64,000 nt of DNA, taken from contig NC_089556.1 of assembly GCF_040115645.1 (NCBI RefSeq), positions 2,790,001-2,854,000 of the forward strand. Reading direction: 5' to 3'. This stretch comes from Euwallacea fornicatus (Eukaryota > Arthropoda > Insecta > Coleoptera > Curculionidae). The position numbers were made by a program, and so were the translations under genes. How positions within the stretch are numbered: position 1 is the first letter of the stretch; each line of letters starts with the position of its first letter. Positions 11,487 to 23,500 of the stretch are shown in pieces. Under the pieces are notes generated by a model that was not told the origin of the DNA, searched no databases, and saw only the letters and a program-made list of their open reading frames with translations.

Positions 11487-12922
11487 CAGTGAGCGACTTT
11501 AATATTCGGACACTGAAATATATTCATTTTATTGTTGGTAATTTCATTTAAATCGCAATGAATGCTATACAAAATAATGTAATTTGTAAAATATGTGCTC
11601 CGTTGACAGCTGACGTAATTTTCATTGCAAAAAAGTGAAAATTTACGACAAATAGTCAAATTAAAATGAAAGTAGGTGTAAATTCTGGGTTACTTTAATA
11701 TTCGGACACTGTATAAAATATTTTTTGTGATCCGGAATTTCATTGGAATGTTGTGTTGATGAATGCACATAAACTCGGGTGATGATAAAAAAAATCATTT
11801 CGGTTCAATTTAAGTCATCGTACTATTAATAGGTGGAATGGCCCGCAAAAGAAATACCAGTTTTGATACGTGAAAACTTTTGACTTTCCACAATGTCGAT
11901 GGAAAATTGCTGGTTTATGTAATGTAAGCAAGGGTGCGGTTGCATATATCACTAGACGATTTAAACAAGAGGATCGTATCGAGTCGATACCCTCAAAGAG
12001 TTAACCAAAGAAATTACGTGAACGTGATGAGACAACCATCCTTCGAAAAATCAAAAATAATCCAGGATTGAGCGCATCAAAATTAGTCGACGAACTCTTC
12101 AGAGACACTGGGAAACAAGTCTATCCTCAACCAACCAAACGCACCTATACGCTGAGCATTAAGAAAAAATGGATGCAATGGAAGAGTTGCTAGGAAAAAC
12201 CATTTCTTAGTGAAAAGTTAGATTTAATTATGCAAAAGAGTTTATTTTCGAGCATGGTACTTGGTGAAGCGATGTTATTTTCAGTGATGAACGAAAATAC
12301 AACATTTCTTGGTCCAACGGTCGAAGAATGGTGCGACGAAAGAAGGGCGAAGAATTTAAAATAAATAATATTATACTTACTGTTAAATATGGAAATGGAA
12401 GCGTTCTTGTATGGGGGAGTATTTCCGCATTTGGAGTAGGTGAACTCGTTTTATAGATTCTATAATGGATAAACATTTTTATTTGAATATTTCATAAAAT
12501 GATTTACGTCAAAGTGCCGAGAAAATGGGAACTCCAAATACTTTTAAATTCTAACAAGGCAGTGATCCCAAGCATGAACCAGCTTTAGTGCAGGAGTATT
12601 TACTTTACAATTGCCCTAAGGTATTACAACCACCATCCCAAACACCGGACCTCAATCTTATCCCACACCTATGGGACAAATTAGACCGAAAAATAAGAAA
12701 AACTGGAATATCTTCAAAGGAAATGTTCAAACAACGGTCAAAACGAGAATGGGGCCATTTTTAAACAAATTATTTGAAAAAAATGAACTGCAATATGCCT
12801 TAACTTTTACGGGCCGTTGTAGATGATGACGGTTATCCCACAAAATATTAACTAAGAAAATAAATTGTTTATTAGTATGAGGAAATTAAGGAAACCAGTA
12901 GCGTCCGGATATCGAAGTAACC
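11487..12922 (+). mobile_element. Tc1-like transposon relic, right outer end missing
   Basis: The left end begins CAGTGAGCGACTTTAATATT at 11487. The block TAATATTCGGACACTG recurs at 11696-11711, and an inverted relative of it lies at 12900-12922. Left-outer, left-inner and right-inner copies follow the IR/DR layout of Tc1 elements such as Sleeping Beauty, in which each long terminal repeat carries two copies of the transposase-binding site. The right outer copy is not seen, and a foldback MITE starts at 13061 close to where it should lie, so the right terminus has been lost or is too diverged. The expected TA before the left end reads TG. A broken transposase gene lies between the repeats. 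Confidence 0.8.
11838..12851 (+). pseudogene. Tc1-family transposase, inactivated (DD34E type)
   Basis: The relic starts at ATG 11838, whose reading is cut by early stops, and ends with PTKY then TAA at 12849-12851. About 338 codons matches the usual Tc1 length near 340. Readable pieces in shifting frames include a helix-turn-helix region with NNPGLSASKLVDEL near 12057 and the first catalytic block DVIFSDERKYNISW, with its Asp at 12286-12288. The second block reads QGSDPKH where family members have QDNDPKH, so the catalytic Asp is Gly. The third reads PDLNLIPHLW where PDLNPIENLW is usual, so the catalytic Glu is Pro. The spacing of 34 residues between these positions is kept. Stops, frameshifts and two lost catalytic residues show it cannot encode an active enzyme. 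Confidence 0.85.
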
Positions 12923-13060
12923 AAAAATGTTCGCCGAATTTAATTTAATTTTCTTTAGCTGTTCCAAATTGTATTTATTTCAATAAAGATTAAGTTACGT
13001 GTTGATCGCACACAAACTCATCGTAAGCATCTGCAAGCTTTCGCGACCGCGCAGTGAATA

Positions 13061-13307
13061 AGGGTGCTGGATGGGGTAAACTAAAACGAAAAAATAGTTG
13101 AAAGATATAATAAATAATATAATGAAACCTAACCCCTACCAATGTAGCCAACCCACCATATGTATTTTAACCGTTTTTCAATTATATCATATATTTGTTT
13201 CCGTTTGGGTAAGCGGTGGGGATGGTATGGTTAGGTCAGATTTCATTACATTATTTATTATGTTCTTCAGCTGCCTTTCGGTTTTGTTTTGCCCCACCCA
13301 GTGCCCC
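13061..13307. mobile_element. Foldback MITE of about 247 bp
   Basis: The left arm from 13061 (GGGTGCTGGATGGGGTAAAC) pairs with the right arm ending near 13307 (its reverse complement begins GGGGCACTGGGTGGGGCAAA). Further in, AATAAATAATATAATGAAAC on the left matches AATAAATAATGTAATGAAAT from the right. The arms remain similar for roughly 80-100 bases, leaving a short centre. No coding capacity is present; the overlapping ORFs here are chance. No clear target duplication was found, so the superfamily is unassigned. It lies 138 bases beyond the Tc1 relic, near where that element's missing right end should be. Confidence 0.7.
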
Positions 13308-16300
13308 TCCTGGTCATTCCACAGTCCCGAAAGCTTGCAGACACTTATACGGAAAATAAGTAAAAAAATCCGCAACTTTTTGCAAAGAATCACGTGTTAC
13401 AATATCAAAGAAGTAGTTTTTTCCAGAGACGAAACCATTAATTTTTGGTAGCTTAAAGTGATGTGGACCCAAACCGTTAAATCACTGCCTGAACTAACGT
13501 AAAAGGGCATAATTGCAACGTATCAATAGCCTGAGTACATGTGAGTGATGACCTAACAACAGGGGACGTACCAAGTTCTCCAAGGCACAATCAGGTTTAC
13601 CGCTACGGCATTTAATGGCACTTCTTTATAAATCATTAACTGGAAATAACTGTCGCAAAAAACACGTGCATATTCAAAAACATCACGTTTCATACCATCA
13701 TGAAGGTGTAATTTACCATTTAACAATACACCATGGGAAAGGACGTGGTATATTGTTGGAGACACGCAAAAGAAACTCGACTCGTTGGTACTGAATTGGG
13801 TAATACAAGAAGTGACCCAAGTTGGTACAGCGGGAAAGGAAATTGCAGGCTACTGCTGAGGTTTTTTTGCATCTACAGGCTAATTGCTACATAGCGTTGC
13901 GCTAGATGTCTGTTTGTGTGAACGGGGACTTAATTGGTTTGTTGTTTGGGGAATTGTATTTGTTTCAAATTGGCATTAAAAACTGCAATGAATGCCGTGT
14001 ACAAAAATGCGTGGGAAAGATCTCCATGCATTCACGGTGTTTGGATTTCATGGTGCTTCTCTGAGCATTTGCAGTTGCAAACATAATATCTCCATATTAT
14101 ATCTGCAACCGTGGCTGTTCAATACCAGGCCGTATTGAGATTTTAATTTAGCCAAAGCAACCACAACGAAGTTGAGAATACGTTCACGTCCATCTTGATT
14201 TGCCGTATCAAATTGAAAGTCTGTGGCAGACGACGTTCAATTTCAGTTATCAGACGGCAGGTGCGAGACCAGAGGTCGACCCTGTACAATCCGGCAACGA
14301 GGTCCTGCATCTCGCCTTCGAAGACCGGTTCTTCGTCTTCTTAAAGCTTCTTCGACTTCGCCTTAAAAAGATTTTAAAGGGAACTTAATGAATATAATTA
14401 AATATTCCGTGACCGTTTTTAATCGCTGATTCCTGCTCGGAAAGATTCCTTATTTGGATTTTTTAAATACGGGGTCCGACTAGAAAGGAATATAATGAGT
14501 TAATTATTTCTTTCTCGTCGATTTTTTGTGGGTTTTAAGTAGGGAAAGTTGACCAGTGTTTATTTCTCTTCAGCCTTAGTTGCCTCAGAGCAATGCTCTT
14601 AAAAACACTCTTTGAAACAAAACTCTCTGGAACGGTGCAATAAAATCGGCATTTCGTTGCTGCTAATTGAAGTACGAGATCTAATTTGTTGCCGGGTTGT
14701 CAGTAATTATTTAGCAGGCAACAGCTACCAAAGAAAAGTAATTAGAGCCATCAAACAGGGTTATGGTAGGCCTATGTTCAGCTCATTAGCGAACTTTTCG
14801 GGAAGCAGCGGCATCTATTTTATTATGTGCATTAGTTGATATTTCAATACTTGTAAGTCAATGCAGTGACCTCTTGAAGGCCCCATTAGTCAAATTTAAT
14901 CCGTACAACCAGTAAGTCTCTTCAATTACCTGTCCCAGTTCTGTAACAATACTTGTACTCAAGCATGATGGAAAAAAATCATGTTACGTTGAATCACTAC
15001 AGTTCTTCACATTTAGAGATGAGAATCGCGAATATTTCCAAATGGAGATTTGAAACGTCCTCAGAACTTCGACGATTATTTCTCGCGAATATGCGAGATT
15101 TTTGCAACTGAGGGCCGAAAATGCGATCCGCCCACCGGAGTTTTTCGAGTTCCGGAAGCGTTTCCGGGAGTTACGATCAATTCCTAGAAAGACAAATTTC
15201 GAGCGAGGACGCTCAATAGCCTCACAGAAACGTGCAAGGAGGGACACACGAGAGGACCGAAAACGGAGAAAGTGAGGAAGAACACAAAAAAAAAATGTAA
15301 TGGAATTTTGTGGCAACAGAATAAGAATGATTTAGGCAGCTTTATAGGAGTTTCCACTTTGAATTTGAGATAGAGGAAATGCAAGAGGCTCCTCATTGGA
15401 TTTGCATTAATCTTCATGTTATAGTAAACTTTACGACGCCCTGCATCTATGGAAAAATCTCTCAGACCCTTTAGTAACATATTCATATACCTGTTCCGTG
15501 GAGATAAATCCGAAATTCTGAAATTCTTTTAGGAATCTGTTCCTAGATTTTTCAGATATTTTACGTGTTTGAAGTTGCTTCAAACTTGCCTTAAAAGTGG
15601 ATGCATTCCTGAAACGTTTTTGTTGGGTTTCGCGTTAAGTTAGTCGTCTGGACTTGGGGAAGATTTTGACGGGAGGGAAAGCTCTTAATGGGGCCCAATG
15701 AAGACTTCGAATGAGCATGGACGCATTTTGCTGGGTCTCTCCAATCTGAACGAATCAAAAACGAATTCCCAACTTAATCGATCTGGTAGATGTGGCAGGG
15801 TCTGGAACGGTTGCTGAGCAAAATGCGTTCCTCGCGAATACTAAGAATTAAGTTGAATTGTTATGTATTAAAATAATTGAACAAATTAAATCAGTTTCCC
15901 GAACATTAGCAGTTCACCAAATTGAACATCTTTATTCAGAAGCCACTTTAACCGCGCTGAATAACTTAGGTCCTCTCATCTCAATAACTAGATAGTGAAT
16001 TTAACAACGATCTTTCGATCTGAGGCTCATCATGACTGACATCTTGAGGCTAACACGACACATAGCAAAGGATATATGATAATCCGATCTGAAAATACAG
16101 CTTGCCATTTTATATTTTATATGTTTTTCTAACTACTTAGAGGGAAATGTGGACCTCTGTCGCCTAACTTAGCATCCTGGAGACGCCACAGGTTCGCCAC
16201 TATTATGCTATTCTCGAAACTACCCTTAAAGGTGTTCAAACCCATCGACAGTGGTTAACTACGTTGTGTAGCGGAACCATAACTTAGTCGCAATCAAACT

Positions 16301-17540
16301 TAGTTGTAATATCCAGATTGCTTAATTACAATGGTTGCAAATTTGGAGAACCGAAACGGATACTAATCAGAAATCGAAGCAAATTAGCTTTGTTTGAGGC
16401 CTTGCCAGCAAAATTGACGCATTTGCAGAGTGAAAAGCCCAGCTTTAATCCCCGAGGGATTAAATTATGCCCCTAAATCTGCGATTATTAACACAGCGTT
16501 TACAGAATTCATTTGGATTGGGATCGATTACGGGAATGCAGCCGGTGTTATCGCGCAACTTCGACTAAACTTCAGCATCAATTTGGAAACAACGTGGCAA
16601 AACAAAATTGTGTGCGAATATCCTAAAAACTAATCCGGAACTTCCAGTTTTCCCTCTAAATTATCCGGGCAAGTTTTGAAAACGCAAAGCAGCACTTAAG
16701 ATACAATTTGGCGAAACTTCACGACTGTTTTGTTTAGAGGCGCCACGTGCTCCCAAGTCCTAATGAGTCTGCAAATTCCGAAGGCTTAATTCATACATGC
16801 GAGAATTTTAACCAGAGGAAAGTTTAAGTGCACCTTGCAGGAGTTCGCCATTATTCCTCAAACTTTCAGCCATTGAATAAGGAGTTAGGATCCTCCACCA
16901 CCTTGAGTTGGATTTTATGAAATTGCGAAACGAATTATTTGCAACCGTAGTTATACGAATATGACGAGTTAGATTGAAAAGTTCGCATGAAATTGAGCTT
17001 TCTGTTATCACGTCATTAGAAGGCAAAAGCAAAAACTAATCCGAGCTGTAGTGAAAGTGTCACCCCAGGACGAAGGCCGAATACATGGGCCTTCGGAGCA
17101 CCAATACTTTGAAACAACTTCAAGTTGCACCGTTTCCTACGCATAGAGTGAAACGGCAGTAATATTCAAAGAATTCCTATCATAAACACAACGCGATTTC
17201 TTTCTGAAGGAATTTCTGGCTTTTTACAAACTCAAAACTCATTTTTGATAAATCCCGACTGAATCTACTTAGTCCATTTCAGGCGTTTTTTACCAGCCTG
17301 CACCGATTTAACCTCTGTTTTCGGGGTTTTTTTCCCTACCCGGAACAGACAGATTGCTGAAGTCTGAATTTAAATCGACTTTAAATTTCAGGTTTTTGAG
17401 CAACATTATCGTTGAACTTTCCGGGTTCGTTTCAAATTTTTAGGATTTTTTCCTAACTTTGCTTCGCAACTTTCTAATTTGTTCTAGCCCGGATTTCTCT
17501 CGATTACGCCGAATAGGTTCTACATATACGTATGCACATA
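13308..17540. other. No supported gene
   Basis: Two GC-richer patches occur, near 14230-14370 and 15110-15260. Several frames stay open in each, but none shows a recognisable domain or a convincing pair of splice sites, so neither is called an exon. The rest is AT-rich with short overlapping ORFs only. Confidence 0.45.
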
Positions 17541-18972
17541 CAGTGGCGGATATATAAATAAGAACGACTTGAAAAAAAACTTTATTACAGCTATCAAGAT
17601 GTTTCTTCGTTGTATTATATATTTTCTTATAAAGAAAAAAAATATTTTACAAAAAAATTAAAAAGAAATTGTCATGGACAAATAAATAAGAACAACTGCC
17701 CCATCTCTAATCGTATCAGAATATTCTTAATATTTAATAGAGATTAAATTAATTGCAAAACACCCTATCCGGACATTTAAATAAATATTAACATTTTACT
17801 GGATGACCCTTATTTCTACTGACTTGTGGACACCGTTGACGTAATGATTCTACTAACTTTAGGTATCGTTCTTGTGGCATTGCCTACCAAATCCGTGGAA
17901 TTTCTTCAAACAATTGAAATAAATATGTTAACTGTTTATTCCCGAGGGCTTGCGTTACATACCACCACAAATTTTCAATGGCATTCAAATCCGGACTGCA
18001 AGCAGGCCACTTAACAATGCGAATGTGATACTGCATTAACCGGTCCTTTACAATTTTCGCTGTATGTTTGGGGTCGTTATCACGCTGGAATTGCCAGATA
18101 AAAAGTTGATTTTTTTCCGCATGCGATAGCATCACATTTTAAAGGACATCTAGATATTTCTGCATATTCAGCATATACCATCGATTTTTTACTATTGGTC
18201 CTGCACCATGCCAAGAGATACAATTCTACAATTTAATGTTGTGTCCTCCATGCTTAATGTTCATTGTGGTATATCTTCGATTGAATTCCGTGTTAGGAGG
18301 TCATCTAAGATAAGTTCGGCCATCAGAAGTCAACCTGTTAATTTTTGTTTCATCCGATCACAGAATATTACTCCACTTTGTAGTTGTCCATTCAACATAA
18401 CTGTTCGCAAATTTCAAACAGGCAGCTCAATTTTTCTTCGTTGTTAAAGGTATTTTTCAGGCAACTCTTCCAAAGAAGTTATTTTCATTCAAGCGTCTTC
18501 TAATTGTTCTTGTGGACACTGTGGGAGTTTCATTGTTCAACAATTTCTTTTGCAGTTGAGTTGGTGTGAGTTTTGATTTGTTTGCATGAATTATTATTCT
18601 TCGATCAATTGTGTTGGTTGTTTTTCCCTTCTTTTTTTCTCTTATAGGGTTTTCTAACGTTTAGTGAGAAGCAAAGTGTTTTTAATTGTGTTGAAAACCT
18701 TTCTTTTTGAACAATCTAAATGCTCAGCAATCTTGCTACAAAACCAATTTTTATTCATTAATGATATTATTGCTTTTTGGATTTTGTATGGCCGATCTAA
18801 TGCGCTTCCATTACTTCGTCGCATGGCATTTTTTCATTAACATTAGAAATGTTTATCGGAAGTGAATATTTATTTACCTAAATTATTGTAATAAAAAATT
18901 TTAAAAATTCCGATTATAGTAAATCAGTGTTATGTGTTTTAACTCCACTTCTCGTTTATATGGCCACCACTG
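17541..18972 (-). mobile_element. Tc1-like transposon relic, both ends present
   Basis: The ends are CAGTGGCGGATATATAAATA at 17541 and, on the other strand, CAGTGGTGGCCATATAAACG running in from 18972. Each is flanked by TA, the Tc1/mariner target duplication. An inner copy of the terminal word (GACAAATAAATAAGAACAAC) lies near 17678-17697, and a weaker one near 18860 on the right, so this is also an IR/DR arrangement. The length of 1,432 bp is normal for a small Tc1 element. It carries a minus-strand transposase relic. Confidence 0.88.
17788..18824 (-). pseudogene. Tc1-family transposase, inactivated (DD34E type)
   Basis: The gene reads from ATG at 18824 down to a TAA at 17790-17788, about 345 codons. 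The N-terminal part (MRRSNGSALDRPYKIQKAI and onward) has the helix-turn-helix look of Tc1 DNA-binding domains. Near 18080-17930 the catalytic core reads QRDNDPKHTAKIVKD and later SPDLNAIENLW, with exactly 34 residues between catalytic Asp and Glu, so DD34E is intact there. An amber codon follows IPRIW, after which the frame continues with MPQERYLKLVESLRQRC, the usual C-terminal tail. At least one frameshift is required because the span is not a multiple of three. It was once a normal transposase acting on its own inverted repeats and is now dead. Confidence 0.88.
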
Positions 18973-20526
18973 TATGTATTCGGATTCCTGAATTCCTTTT
19001 TTACTGACTCACACAGTTCATTTCACATCTTTTGCCGGCTCAACTTCCCTAAACTTTCTGTCTTCCTGAAAGACGTGGACGTATCCTAAAATGAACTTCC
19101 ATAGGAAAACCCTATTGACACCCCCCATCGTTTGAAGTCCGATTTTCTTAGTGGAAAGTCGCTTTAAATAACGGCAAAATGCATAACTCTGCTTCTTCCT
19201 GGCAAATGCATTCGTCTCATGGAATTCATGCGAAATTCAACTTTAAATTGATTCCTCCTCTTAACACCACTTTTGCCACGAGACAAAGACCTGAATTTCG
19301 ATTCGAAGAAAAACTTTGGGAAAAATCCAATATGAATTTCATCATCGCCAATAATTCCGTTCGTGCCGCGAATTTGCTCAAATAATAGCCGAGATACCCA
19401 GACCGTTTTCCGGGAAAAATTAAAAATCCTCTGCGATATTTTCGCTTCAGAAGGGCCTTCTATAATTAATTGTCTGGACAAATGTTGGGAAGGTTGCCAG
19501 AAGCACGTGGTGGCATAGTTGGCGTATACATCTATAAACTCTGATCGTAAAGTCGGACCAAGGGAAAGGTTTCTTAAATATTTACAACTTCAACCTGGAA
19601 ATTTTATTCCACATTTAAAGTGATAGCCAAATTCCAATTTTAGGATGAACCAATCGGGCTCTATATGCTTACGGCTGGAGAAGGTAAATGTAGCTGCAAG
19701 ATAAATTATCCGCAAGCTAAAAAACGACTAATTCCTTCATCTAACACAGGAGGCAACTTAACGAGCATACTTCCACAATCGATTGCCAATTTAGCAATAT
19801 AAAGAGAAAGGAAATTTTATGAAGTAGATCAAGCTTTATTACAAACCCATTAACCTTTCGGAGTCGAATTAGGTTCTAGATGAAAAGCAGTTGGGCGATT
19901 GCGTCATTGCTTGCAAAGCACCATATAGAAGCCCTAATCCCCTTATGCAGCACAAACAAAGCAACCACCGCCATGTTTTTGCTTGAATATTGTTTTATTT
20001 AATAGAAACTTAATATCTGCTCCCGAAGCGAAATAAAATTAGATGGAGCCAGTTATGACCTGACTTCACCCTTTTTTGCGCTTGTTCCTTCCAAAAACTC
20101 TAATTAGTTTTGAGATACCTACCGCTTCAAATAGTTGTCGCTTTCCTCTGTTCTGGTTGCAGTAACAAAAGGAAAGTTTATTGCAGTAAATTGCGGAGGA
20201 AAACTTTAAAGTTTTTTGAGCTATTGCACAGAGAGAACAGAAGGAATAAACTCTGTAGGGTCGAACCCGTTCGGCCGCCTCTGCACGCACGAAATAATAA
20301 AAATAATTTACTTCACGGTTGGAGGGGCCTTTATACAGCCTTCAGGTATTCGGCCCTTTCTTGTTGAAGGCATTCAAATAACTAGCGCGTTCAAATAGGG
20401 GGCCTTAGGGCAGGTAGAAATCTATGCAGTGGTGTAGATAAACCTCTGGGTTCGAAAAAACTCACCATTATGTATATACTTGTCAGCGTTGCGGTTGTGT
20501 AATGATCTTGGCACTTGAAGCTTACC
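18973..20526. other. No supported gene
   Basis: Only short ORFs on opposing strands, none with recognisable domains. No inverted-repeat element was found in this stretch. Confidence 0.5.
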
Positions 20527-20552
20527 TGAAACGAAACAAAAATTACAATACA
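20510..20552 (-). promoter_or_regulatory. Candidate recursive splice site (ratchet point), minus strand
   Basis: Read on the minus strand, a pyrimidine-rich run ATTTTTGTTTCGTTTCAG ends at 20526 and is followed at once by GTAAGCTTC. A 3' splice signal therefore abuts a 5' splice signal with no exon between, the established form of recursive splice sites (pyrimidine tract, CAG|GTAAG) in long insect introns. A second site of the same form and strand lies at 35.78 kb. The shared core is ATTTTTGTTTC, then CAG|GTAAGC, while the surroundings differ, so they are not copies of one repeat. If real, it marks an intron of a minus-strand gene. It could also be the start of an undetected exon, or chance. 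Confidence 0.35.
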
Positions 20553-23500
20553 ATTGATAATGCGTTCTTCTCTAAGCAACTGATCTCCGAAATGAGATGG
20601 TCTGATCTTCAAGGTTCTATTCCTCATAAACGTGTCTACTGAAGATTTTTCTGCTTTACTTAACAATACGATTACGATAATTCTCTTGACGGACTCACAA
20701 AATTTCCACCAAGACTTATCTTACTTCAGAGCTCACTGGTTTCGCATTTCTTCTTCGAGGTCTATCATGCTCAAAAACATGGCCCCCAATGCTTGATTTA
20801 TTATCGGCCTTAATAAACTGCTCCGGCTGATATATTGCTCAATTTTACAGATTAAACAGACGTTCATGTTTCGAGGCAATCACTTTTCTCTTGAAAATTA
20901 TATTTACACTTGTCACGTTCGAAACAGACTCGTATTGGTGACCTGAATTACCTTGAAGGCTATAGGAAAATGTTTACCTAATTTAAAGAGTGCATTGTTC
21001 TATATCATTCGCGGCAAGAGTTTATATAAATTGTCTTTTGGGGCCATCTGAACAACTACATTTTACTGAAAATTTTCTACGATTATAGAACAGAATTTCA
21101 GCCTTTAAATTTTCGATCTCTAAAAAACATTGAGCAACGTTGTAAAGGTCACAAGAGCGCCTGCATTTCACTTCGAAATTGAAATTGCATTTTCTCCGAT
21201 TATAAATCAGAATTTTTAGCGTTCAAAGGGAACAAAATCATTGCTCTATTTCATCCCTAGAAGGAGTGATTCATGGAAAATTGTCTCTCATGGTTTGTTC
21301 CACGGGGCCATGTGGTGAAACTCTTCCGAGCTTCGCCACTGAACTTGATAGTTTCAATTGAATATTCCAGAATATTACAAGAAACTTTGGGCTTTCGAAC
21401 TGTAAAAAATTAATGTTTGATGGGATGAGGTCTGCTTCCTTGAAAATTCTCTTCTGGTTTCTCACACTGTTCAGTGAAGTCAGAATTCCCTAAGCGCCTC
21501 CCTTTAACTCAGTTAATTAAATTTGAGTTTTTTTGTTGGGGCCATAGAGCATTGGGCTTTCGAACTGCAGAAGGTTCAATTCACTGTCTCGTCCGTAGCA
21601 GAAGTAATGGTTTTTTTGAGAAGTCGACTCTCATGCCTTCTCTCATTGGCCTATGTCGGAAAATTCCTCTCGGTGCTTATCCATTTTACTCGATAATTTT
21701 AAATTGAAGTTTCTCTCTTATAAACTCCGCATTATCTAGCTTTCCAGCCCGAAAAAGAGCCATTGCTCTATCTTATCTCTGTCAGGAATTGGGATTTTTG
21801 GAAGAACATGGAACGTCATATGGGGGAATATTATATGGGTATTCCAAGAGCCCCGACTTTACTTGATAGTTAAACCGTGACTCTCAGACTTCATTACGGA
21901 ACATATTAGATATATCTAAGTCGATTACCGAGAAGCAGGAACATGGCTGGGCATAATTATGAGAGCTCTTCTGTAAATGCTGAGACATGAAACTTGGTCG
22001 CCAAATTGGCAGTTTCTGTCGGTGTTCCGAAAGAGAAATCTATAAATGGAATTTGAAAATGAGAAGCACTTGAACTGCCCTTCATTTATAGTAGATCTCT
22101 TGCAATTCTAGAAATCAACTTAATTAAAGCAGTTAAGAGCATTCCCATCTTGTGCTTAGGCAAGTGACAAAGTATTCAGGTTTCTTGATTTAATGATAAA
22201 CCAAACAAACCATTAGGAAATATTGTCGGCTATATAACATTTTGTAGGTTCACAGCCAATTACCTCTCCAAAAAGGTAAATATAGCCCGGCAATAATTTA
22301 ACACCCCGAAAAGGGTCAATTTAGCCCCTTGCCATGGGAATAAGTAATCCAAATACGCACTTCCACAATAAATGTCGACTTAAAATTCGATTGGAGTCCA
22401 GGTGTTAATAATTTAAAACTGGAAAAGTGTACGTCTAAAAAATGGATTTAACCGTGCCAGTAAACGACGTCATGCCAGCGGTTCATGAAGGTCCCAGATC
22501 ATGAGAAGACATTCGATATGCAGGTCCGGCCCAGAAATTAATTCAAAAGGTGTACACAGCTTCTGTGTGTAAAGCTAGACTGGACGTGATGTTTTATCAA
22601 TGAATTCGGATAGTTTTGTCATGCAGGTAGCATTGTTACCTCGTAAATACAAATTGCGTAATACATATTTATGAACGATCTCATTGATTATGCCTGGCAT
22701 GTCTTATTCTTTTATTAATAAATTTCGTCTTGCATGCTTATGAAGGTATCAAGCAAGTTTGCAAATAAAATCAGCAGGAACGAAAGGAAAAGCCTGGATT
22801 CTTCAACCCCTGCTGCACCAAGCTTGAGCAAATAGAATTGCTGGACGTGAAAATTTTCGCGTCACGCCTGTTTTGCATAAAAATGTAATTACTTATCATT
22901 CCAAACGCAGAACGTTAATTTCTTCATGTAATTTGTCAGACGAAAACTTTTCCATTCATGCCACGTTTCCTGGTTGGAAAAATTCGTAATTGTTAGCGGT
23001 CCCTTCAGCGAATACTGATGAATGTCTCAAGCTCTAACCAAATTGGTTTCCAAAACAGCCCCCCAAACGTCCATCGACATTTTATATCTGCGGGACTCAA
23101 TTTACATGCTCAACCATCAACGAGGCGGATTAGGACCGCATTAACTCCTCCGTAAAGTTGGATTTTAAACAACAAACAGGATTAGATGGATATAGGAAGG
23201 GGTTGTTAAAGGACGTTCAACTTGTTCGATTTCGGATTCCGGGACTGTTTTATTGACATCGGACTTGCAAATCGGACAAAGGAATTACTTGTATGCATGC
23301 AGTTCAATCGATTTGTAATACATTGGTTTGAATGAAAATTGTGCTGCTAATTTGTTATGTGGGTCAGAACAGCAGACCGAATTGGTTAAAGATCGCATCG
23401 ACATTGCAGAATCTGATGCAGGGCCCTCGAGTTCATTATAGGAAAGTTTGAAGTGCGAGGTTGAGCTGTACGTCGACTCTAAAAACCCCATGAATTTTTC

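Noticed and set aside
14232..14370. GC-rich patch as a possible exon after TTCAATTTCAG
   Set aside because: Both strands have open frames, no donor fits well and the peptides are Arg/Leu-rich without recognisable domains.
15050..15300. Possible exon with PPEFFEFRKRFRELRS-like frame
   Set aside because: Three plus frames and one minus frame all look plausible over the same bases, and no matching splice pair was found.
15730..15835. Inverted GACGCATTTTGCT / AGCAAAATGCGTTCC as MITE ends
   Set aside because: Only about 12 bases match and the similarity does not extend; no target duplication.
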